64,000 nt of DNA from Nocardia terrae (GTDB lineage: Bacteria; Actinomycetota; Actinomycetes; Mycobacteriales; Mycobacteriaceae): NCBI RefSeq assembly GCF_009760405.1, contig NZ_WRPP01000005.1, forward strand, positions 1-64,000. Direction: 5' to 3'. Positions 58,579 through 64,000 of the stretch are shown piece after piece (the first letter of the stretch is position 1; each line of letters starts with the position of its first letter). The position numbers and the translations under genes are program-made. The notes under the pieces were generated by a model. The model was given only the letters and a program-made list of their open reading frames with translations, did not search any database and had not been told where the DNA came from.

Positions 58579-58962
58579 ATGACCGACGCACAGTTGCTGC
58601 GCTACACGCTGATCGAGACCACGGCCGACGGCGGGTCGGTGTTCGTCGATGCCGAAATTCCGCTCGCCGACCGCACTTTCGTGGCCGGGGTTCCCGCCGT
58701 GGCCGTCGGCGCGATGTCCGCCGCGGCGGGCGCGTCCTACCTGCGCAGCGCCGGTTTCGACAGCGAGCCGCACCCGGCTCCGGCCCGGCAGTGGGTGGTC
58801 ATGCTGCGCGGGGCGATCGAGGTGACCACCTCCGACGGTGAGCGCCGCCGGTTCGCACCCGGTGATCTGGTGCTCGCCGGTGACACCGAAGGGCTGGGTC
58901 ACACCACGATCGCGGTGGGCGAACCGCCGTTCGAGGCGCTGTTCATCCCGATCGCCCGCTGA
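58579..58962 (+). CDS. Cupin-fold protein
   Basis: The 127-residue protein is a single-domain beta barrel: RQWVVMLRGAIEVTTSDGERRRFAPGDLVLAGDTEGLGHTT is the second half of a cupin motif (G-x5-PxG...H-x3-N region). The usual first metal ligands (HxH) are replaced by HPAPARQW. Metal binding and function are unclear. It is convergent with the NTF2-like gene. Confidence 0.82.
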   Translation: MTDAQLLRYTLIETTADGGSVFVDAEIPLADRTFVAGVPAVAVGAMSAAAGASYLRSAGFDSEPHPAPARQWVVMLRGAIEVTTSDGERRRFAPGDLVLAGDTEGLGHTTIAVGEPPFEALFIPIAR

Positions 58963-59085
58963 CACAACACGTTTGGATGTTCCTACGACACGCGCGGCGA
59001 ATTCGAACTGATTAACCGGCAAATCGGACGAGATTGAGATAACTCGAACCCGCCAACGAGCTTCAGCAAGCTGACAGCAAACCAA

Positions 59086-59526
59086 TCAGGTCAGGTCCGC
59101 GTTCCCGTCGATGGTCTTCAACTTGTACTCGAAACGATCGATGCGCCAGCCCTTCTCGGTGCGGGCCAGGCCGAGCGCGTAGCTTCCGACGAACCACCGG
59201 GTGGTGCCGTGCTGTGCAGAGTTCTTGACGTGCACGGCGATCGAATCGGCATGCGCCAGCGCGGTATCGCCGGTGATCTCGATCAGATGGTTGCCCGCCT
59301 GGTGATGCACGGCGTCGAGGGACCCCAGGCCGGTTTCCCAGTCGTCGACGATGTCGGAACCCGGCCGCGGTCCGACCGGCCCGCCGAAGCCGCTGTCGAA
59401 GAAAACCTCTGTGGCGAGCACGGATTCGCGCAGATCCGCCCAGCGGGCCTGATCGCAGTAGACGAAGAGTCGGGTGATGGTGTCGCTGATATCCAGTCGG
59501 TCGGCCAGCGCCGCGAGATCGGTCAC
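59086..59526 (-). CDS. SnoaL/NTF2-like protein (SnoaL_4 type)
   Basis: The 146-residue protein has ALADRLDISDTITRLFVYCDQARWADLRESVLATEVFFDSGFG and WFVGSYALGLARTEKGWRIDRFEYKLKTIDG, a typical SnoaL_4 layout, with HHQAGNHLIEITGDTALAHADSIAVHV between. Start GTG at 59526 (weak ribosome site). No catalytic role can be assigned. Divergent from guaB1. Confidence 0.85.
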   Translation of the reverse strand: MTDLAALADRLDISDTITRLFVYCDQARWADLRESVLATEVFFDSGFGGPVGPRPGSDIVDDWETGLGSLDAVHHQAGNHLIEITGDTALAHADSIAVHVKNSAQHGTTRWFVGSYALGLARTEKGWRIDRFEYKLKTIDGNADLT

Positions 59527-59621
59527 GATCCCGACGCTAGGCGACCGCGCTGGCAGCCGCCTGGTATTTTCTCCACCCCAAACCACCGCGAACTCTCAGC
59601 ATTCAGCTACCATGGCACAAC

Positions 59622-61058
59622 GTGCAGTTTCTTCCCGGGCAAAATCCGCCCTATGACCTGACCTACGACGACGTCTTCCTCGTCCCCCGCCGGACGGATG
59701 TGGCGTCCCGGTTCGATGTCGACCTGTCCTCCGCGGACGGCACCGGCACGACCATTCCGCTCGTGGTCGCCAATATGACCGCCGTCGCCGGCCGCCGCAT
59801 GGCCGAGACCGTCGCCCGCCGGGGCGGCATCGTGGTGCTGCCGCAGGATCTTCCGATTCCCGCGGCCGCCGACACCATCGCCTTCGTCAAGAGCCGCTCG
59901 CTCACGGCCGACACCCCCGTGGTGCTCGACCCCGAGCAGTCGGTGTCCGACGCGCTGGCCCTCATCCACAAGCGCGCCCACGGCGCGGTCGTGGTGGTCG
60001 AGGACGGCAAGCCGGTCGGCGTGGTGACCGAGGCGTCCTGCCAGGACGTCGACCGCTTCGCCCGCCTGAGCACCGTCGCCGACACCAACTTCGTGTCCGT
60101 TCCGGCCGACACCTCCCCGCGCGACGTCTTCGACATGCTCGAGGCCGGGCACAGCCACCTGGCCGTGCTGGTCAACGCCGACGGCACCCTCGCCGGCGTC
60201 ATGACCCGCACCGGAACCATCCGCACCGGCATCTACACCCCGGCCACCGACGCCGACGGCAAGCTGCGCATCGCCGCGGCCGTCGGCATCAACGGCGATG
60301 TCCCGGCCAAGGCCAAGGCCCTGGTCGACGCGGGCGCGGACGTGCTGGTCATGGACACCGCGCACGGGCATCAGGAGAAGATGATCGAGGCGCTGCGCAC
60401 CGTGGCCGCCCTGGATCTGGGTGTGCCGCTGGTCGCGGGCAATGTGGTCGCCGCCGAGGGCGTGCGCGATCTCATCGAGGCCGGCGCGGACATCATCAAG
60501 GTCGGTGTGGGCCCCGGCGCCATGTGCACCACCCGCATGATGACCGGCGTGGGCCGCCCGCAGTTCTCGGCCGTGGCCGAATGCGCCGAGGCCGCCAAGG
60601 AATTCGGCAAGCACGTGTGGGCCGACGGCGGCGTGCGCCACCCGCGCGACGTGGCCCTGGCCCTCGCGGCGGGCGCGTCCAACGTGATGATCGGCTCCTG
60701 GTTCGCGGGCACCTACGAGTCGCCCGGCGACCTGCGCACCGACCGCGACGGCAACCGCTACAAGGAGTCCTTCGGCATGGCCTCCAAGCGCGCGGTGGCC
60801 GCCCGCACCGCCACCGACTCGGCGTTCGACCGGGCCCGCAAGGCACTGTTCGAGGAGGGCATCTCCTCCTCGCGCATGCGCCTGGACCCCGAGCGCCCGG
60901 GCGTGGAGGACCTGATCGACCACATCACCTCCGGCGTGCGCAGCTCCTGCACCTACGCCGGCGCCCGCACGCTCGCGGAGTTCCACGAGCGCGCCACCCT
61001 GGGCGTGCAGTCGGCCGCCGGCTTCGCCGAGGGCCGCCCGCTGCCGTCCGGTTGGTGA
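59622..61058 (+). CDS. guaB1: GuaB1 family IMP dehydrogenase-related protein (GMP reductase type)
   Basis: IMPDH/GMPR-fold protein of 478 residues with the (beta/alpha)8 barrel interrupted by two CBS domains (about residues 90-205). The catalytic Cys is in GVGPGAMCTTRMMTGVG; MIGSWFAGTYESPG and FGMASKRAV follow. In mycobacteria GuaB1 lacks IMPDH activity and acts as a GMP reductase (established for the family as recalled). Length and motif GAMCTTR fit that group rather than GuaB2. A terminator follows directly. Confidence 0.94.
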   Translation: MQFLPGQNPPYDLTYDDVFLVPRRTDVASRFDVDLSSADGTGTTIPLVVANMTAVAGRRMAETVARRGGIVVLPQDLPIPAAADTIAFVKSRSLTADTPVVLDPEQSVSDALALIHKRAHGAVVVVEDGKPVGVVTEASCQDVDRFARLSTVADTNFVSVPADTSPRDVFDMLEAGHSHLAVLVNADGTLAGVMTRTGTIRTGIYTPATDADGKLRIAAAVGINGDVPAKAKALVDAGADVLVMDTAHGHQEKMIEALRTVAALDLGVPLVAGNVVAAEGVRDLIEAGADIIKVGVGPGAMCTTRMMTGVGRPQFSAVAECAEAAKEFGKHVWADGGVRHPRDVALALAAGASNVMIGSWFAGTYESPGDLRTDRDGNRYKESFGMASKRAVAARTATDSAFDRARKALFEEGISSSRMRLDPERPGVEDLIDHITSGVRSSCTYAGARTLAEFHERATLGVQSAAGFAEGRPLPSGW

Positions 61059-61081
61059 TCACCCGGTAGTACTGCACAGCC

Positions 61082-61120
61082 CGAAACCCGGCGGGTCCGC
61101 CTCGGATCCGCCGGGTTTCG
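61082..61120 (+). terminator. Terminator after guaB1
   Basis: CGAAACCCGGCGG (61082-61094) and CCGCCGGGTTTCG (61108-61120) form a perfect 13-bp stem 24 bases beyond the guaB1 stop. It isolates guaB1 from the CNNM genes. Confidence 0.8.
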
Positions 61121-61378
61121 CGTGTGCGAGGGCCACGGCCGGAATGTGATACGGCCCCGCCGTGAAGATTCCGTCAACGTGTCCCGGTACCATGGGCTGT
61201 CCGGACCCCGGCTGAGTCTCATTACACTGAGCGGGTATCCGAAGCGCATATCCGCTAGCAACCCCTGCGAAAGGAACCAGTTGTCACCCGCGTCCCAGGG
61301 CGCTACACAGGAGGGCTCCTCTACCGAGCCGGGTGACAAACCCGGCGCCCACGCAATATCGGCCCTTCGAACGGCCGG
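61121..61378 (+). promoter_or_regulatory. Long structured leader of the CNNM operon, unassigned
   Basis: About 258 bases between the guaB1 terminator and the first CNNM start hold no convincing gene. TACACT near 61223 is a possible -10. TTGTCACCCG (61281-61290) pairs perfectly with CGGGTGACAA (61330-61339), enclosing a GC-rich loop with AGGAG/CTCCT. This could be a metal- or nucleotide-sensing leader. It lacks the core sequences I associate with the M-box (Mg) riboswitch. Confidence 0.45.
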
Positions 61379-62770
61379 GTGGTGCTGACCGTGTCGGCTC
61401 TGCTCACCGTTCTCAGTCTGCTCGGATTCATCGCACTGACCGCCGGCACGGCGCTGTTCGTCGCCGCCGAGTTCTCGCTCACCGCCCTGGAACGCTCGAC
61501 CGTGGAGGCCCATGCCCGCGGGGGCGACCGCCGGGCCCGCCAGGTGCGCCACGCCCATCGCACGCTCTCCTTCCAGCTTTCGGGTGCGCAGCTGGGCATC
61601 ACCATCACCACGCTGATCACCGGCTATATCGCCGAGCCCGTGCTGGCGCGGCTGCTCGAGCCGATGTTCAACGCGTTCGGCGTGAGTGCCGGTACCTCGC
61701 ACGGGATTTCGCTGGCGCTGGCGCTGATCATCGCGACCTCGCTGTCGATGATCTACGGCGAGCTGGTGCCCAAGAACATCGCCATCGCCTCGCCGCTCGA
61801 GGTCGCGCGCTTCACGGCCGCGCCGATGATCGCCTTCTCCACCGTGTTCAAGTGGATGATCAATTTCCTCAATGGCGTCGCCAACTGGGCGGTGCGCCGG
61901 ATGGGTATCGAGCCGGCCGAGGAGCTGCGTTCGGCGCGCTCGCCGCAGGAATTGGGTTCGCTGGTGCGGACTTCCGCCCTGCACGGGGCACTCGATCAGC
62001 GCACCGCGCAGGTGGTGGACCGCTCGCTGGAGTTCGGTGAGCGCAGCGCGGAGGAGCTGATGACCCCGCGCATGACCATCGAATCCCTGGATCAGGACTG
62101 CACTCTGGCCGATCTGGTCGACGCCGCCCGCGAGACCGGTTTCTCCCGCTTCCCCGTCATCGAGGGCGACCTGGACAACACGCTCGGATTCGTGCACGTC
62201 AAGCAGGTGTTCGTGTATCCGGTGAAGGATCGCCGCAATATCAAGCTGAAGACCATCGCCAAGCCGGTGCCGATCGTGCCCGCCAGCCTCGACGGTGACG
62301 AGGTGCTCGACCGGGTGCGCCGCGACGGCATGCAGGTGGCGCTGGTGGTCGACGAGTACGGCGGCACCGCGGGCATCGTCACCATGGAGGACCTGATCGA
62401 GGAGATCCTCGGCGACGTACGCGACGAGCACGACGAGGAGGAACTCGATGTGCGCCGCACCCCGAACGGCTGGAACTGCTCGGGTCTGCTGCGCATCGAC
62501 GAGGTCTCCCGCGCCACCGGATACGACGCGCCCGAGGGCGAATACGAGACCCTCGGCGGCCTGGTCCTGACCCGGCTGGGCCGGATCCCGGTGGCGGGCG
62601 ACGAGGTCGTGCTGCCGCAGCCGACCCATCTGCTCGACCCCGACACCGGCGGCGGCGGGTGGATCGCCACCGTCGAGCGCATGGACGGCCGGCGCATCGA
62701 CCGCGTCCACATCCGTCCCGTCGACGCCGAGGCCCTCGCGACCTGGGAGCTGGAGCACAGCCATGGGTGA
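61379..62770 (+). CDS. CNNM/CorC-type transporter, DUF21 and CBS domains (1)
   Basis: Membrane protein of 463 residues. DUF21 helices occupy about residues 1-180 (LFVAAEFSLTALERSTVEAHARGGD; LIIATSLSMIYGELVPKNIAIASPLEVA). The CBS pair follows (VMTPR-like LMTPRMTIESL; GFSRFPVIEGDLDNTLGFVHVKQVF; VALVVDEYGGTAGIVTMEDLIEEILGDVRDE) and a C-terminal CorC_HlyC domain (LGGLVLTRLGRIPVAGDEV). Family members export magnesium or cobalt. GTG start (61379, 61382 or 61391). A homologue pair sits next to guaB1 in mycobacteria. Overlaps the second CNNM gene. Confidence 0.92.
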   Translation: MVLTVSALLTVLSLLGFIALTAGTALFVAAEFSLTALERSTVEAHARGGDRRARQVRHAHRTLSFQLSGAQLGITITTLITGYIAEPVLARLLEPMFNAFGVSAGTSHGISLALALIIATSLSMIYGELVPKNIAIASPLEVARFTAAPMIAFSTVFKWMINFLNGVANWAVRRMGIEPAEELRSARSPQELGSLVRTSALHGALDQRTAQVVDRSLEFGERSAEELMTPRMTIESLDQDCTLADLVDAARETGFSRFPVIEGDLDNTLGFVHVKQVFVYPVKDRRNIKLKTIAKPVPIVPASLDGDEVLDRVRRDGMQVALVVDEYGGTAGIVTMEDLIEEILGDVRDEHDEEELDVRRTPNGWNCSGLLRIDEVSRATGYDAPEGEYETLGGLVLTRLGRIPVAGDEVVLPQPTHLLDPDTGGGGWIATVERMDGRRIDRVHIRPVDAEALATWELEHSHG

Positions 62771-63827
62771 CCTGTACGCCGTCCTGCTCACCTTCCTGCT
62801 GCTGCTGGGCAACGCGTTCTTCGTGGGCGCGGAGTTCGCGCTCATCTCCGCGCGCCGCGACCGGCTGGAAGCGCTTGCGGCGCAGGGCAAGCGCAGTGCC
62901 AACACCGTCATCGAGGCGGGCCAGAACCTGTCGATGATGCTGGCCGCGGCGCAGCTGGGCATCACCATCTGCTCGATCCTGTTGGGCCGTGTCGGTGAGC
63001 CCGCCGTGGCGCATCTGCTGGAGCAGCCGTTCGATCTGGTCGGCGTGCCCGAGTCGCTGCTGCACCCGATCTCGTTCGCGCTGGCGCTGACCATCGTGGT
63101 GATCCTGCACATCCTGCTGGGCGAGATGATTCCGAAGAACATCGCGCTGGCCGGGCCGGAGCGTTCGGCGCTGCTGCTGGTGCCGCTGCATCTGCTGTGG
63201 CTGCGGCTGGCGAAGCCGTTGATCGCGGTCTACAACTTCGCCGCCAATATCACCTTGCGCGCCTTGCGGATCGAGCCGAAGGACGAGCTGGATTCCACGG
63301 TGTCGTCGGTGGAGCTGGCGGAGATGTTCGGCGAATCCCGTTCGGAGGGACTGCTCGACGAGGAGGAGCACCGCCGGCTCACCCAGGCGCTGGGTTCGAG
63401 CGATCGGATCGTCGCCGATGTCATGGTGCCGCTGGACAAGACGCGCACGGTGCCGTTGCGTGGGGACGGGACCACGCTGGGCGATATCGAATCCGCCGTC
63501 GCCGAAACGGGTTTCTCCCGATACCCGGTGCGCGCCTCGGACGGTTCGCTGGTCGGCTATCTGCACGTCAAGGACGTACTCGACCTGACCGCCGACGACG
63601 ACGCGGGCCCGGGCACCCCGATCCCCCGCACCGATATCCGCCCGCTGCCCACCCTGAGCATGGGCACGACCCTGTTCGAGGCGCTGGCCCGCTTGCGCCG
63701 CACCAACTCTCATCTGGGCCGGGTGGTCGACAGCCGCGGCAACACGGTCGGCATCGTGGCCCTGGAAGACCTGGTGGAGGAGTTCGTCGGCACCGTCCGC
63801 GACGCCACCCACCGCCTCGCCGAATGA
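62763..63827 (+). CDS. CNNM/CorC-type transporter, DUF21 and CBS domains (2)
   Basis: Second DUF21-CBS protein of 354 residues: FLLLLGNAFFVGAEFALISARRDRLEALAAQGK, ILLGEMIPKNIALAGPERSA, then CBS units with VMVPLDKTRTV, VGYLHVKDVLDL and IVALEDLVEEFVGTVRDATH. It lacks the C-terminal CorC domain of its partner. ATG overlaps the first gene's stop by eight bases. The two products probably form a heteromeric transporter. Confidence 0.92.
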   Translation: MGDLYAVLLTFLLLLGNAFFVGAEFALISARRDRLEALAAQGKRSANTVIEAGQNLSMMLAAAQLGITICSILLGRVGEPAVAHLLEQPFDLVGVPESLLHPISFALALTIVVILHILLGEMIPKNIALAGPERSALLLVPLHLLWLRLAKPLIAVYNFAANITLRALRIEPKDELDSTVSSVELAEMFGESRSEGLLDEEEHRRLTQALGSSDRIVADVMVPLDKTRTVPLRGDGTTLGDIESAVAETGFSRYPVRASDGSLVGYLHVKDVLDLTADDDAGPGTPIPRTDIRPLPTLSMGTTLFEALARLRRTNSHLGRVVDSRGNTVGIVALEDLVEEFVGTVRDATHRLAE

Positions 63828-64000
63828 TGAACGCGCCCACCGAGCTATCCGTGCTACCCGGACCCGATTGGCTGTCCGGCCCCGACTGGCGGGGCCGGGC
63901 GGCCGCCCACCGCGCGCGGGTCGACGCCCTGGTCGGCCCGTATCTCGAACGGCGGGCGGCCGGCCGGAAACATCCGGTGATCGACTTCCTGTTCACCTAC
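63824..64000 (+). CDS. Start of an unassigned protein (possibly DNA glycosylase-annotated family), cut by the window edge
   Basis: The first 59 codons are visible. ATG at 63824 overlaps the CNNM stop by four bases (ATGA). The sequence LPGPDWLSGPDWRGRAAAHRARVDALVGPYLERRAAGRKHPVIDFLFTY resembles the start of an actinobacterial family often labelled 3-methyladenine DNA glycosylase, from memory. Coupling to the CNNM genes suggests one transcript. Confidence in the name is low. Confidence 0.5.
   Translation, partial: MMNAPTELSVLPGPDWLSGPDWRGRAAAHRARVDALVGPYLERRAAGRKHPVIDFLFTY

Noticed and set aside
61121..61378. M-box magnesium riboswitch
   Set aside because: The conserved core sequences of that class are not visible; only a long stem is supported.
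60953..63142. Very long minus-strand frame (729 codons) opposite the CNNM gene
   Set aside because: Antisense shadow of high-GC coding sequence; the plus strand encodes clear DUF21-CBS proteins.

Overview
The window is high-GC DNA with dense genes, many GTG starts, 4-base start/stop overlaps and many TetR/LysR/IclR/PadR regulators. Gene content points to a mycolic-acid actinomycete, most likely Nocardia or a close relative. The strongest clue is a block resembling the mycobacterial order guaB1 / two CBS-domain CNNM proteins / blaR-blaI / PaaI-type thioesterase / ureABCFGD. Species cannot be fixed by eye. I saw no tRNA, rRNA, CRISPR array, transposase, integrase or phage gene.

Layout. 1-3.0 kb: a 75-bp tandem repeat running into the end of ureD, then ureD-ureG-ureF and a TetR gene coupled to ureF (all minus). 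3.1-6.1 kb: NmrA-like reductase, a divergent avidin-family protein, a serine hydrolase. 6.2-17.2 kb: a hexuronate/aldarate catabolic locus with aldose epimerase, lactonase, sugar porter, uronate dehydrogenase, IclR and LysR regulators, ketodeoxyglucarate dehydratase, talarate/galactarate dehydratase, ketoglutarate semialdehyde dehydrogenase and glucarate dehydratase. Together they would take glucuronate or galacturonate to 2-oxoglutarate. 17.3-29.6 kb: mixed accessory genes, including an ECF sigma factor with a heptad-repeat linker, a quinone reductase behind a SoxR-type box, a drug exporter and its TetR repressor, and a PadR regulator.

29.7-32.6 kb: ureC-ureB-ureA and the thioesterase (minus), about 27 kb from the accessory genes ureFGD. 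32.6-37.7 kb: an IdeR-like box, a lipoprotein/two-component module, and small membrane proteins. 37.9-49.9 kb: MarR- and LysR-associated enzymes, an Fe-S membrane protein, a secreted lipase, a three-gene ABC exporter, a Rieske oxygenase operon with a divergent TetR, and a frameshifted secreted protein. 50.0-55.2 kb: a lipase-like lipoprotein and a siderophore ABC importer behind an IdeR-like box. 55.3-64.0 kb: blaI-blaR, a DEAD-box helicase, cupin and NTF2-like proteins, guaB1, two CNNM transporters and the start of a further gene.

The most notable points are the split urease locus, the repeat array that looks copied from the ureD tail, the coupling of ureFGD to a TetR gene, the intracellular avidin-like protein, the ECF sigma factor with seven heptads, and an unassigned structured leader in front of the CNNM pair. 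Starts were chosen by eye from ribosome binding sites and homology, so several could shift.
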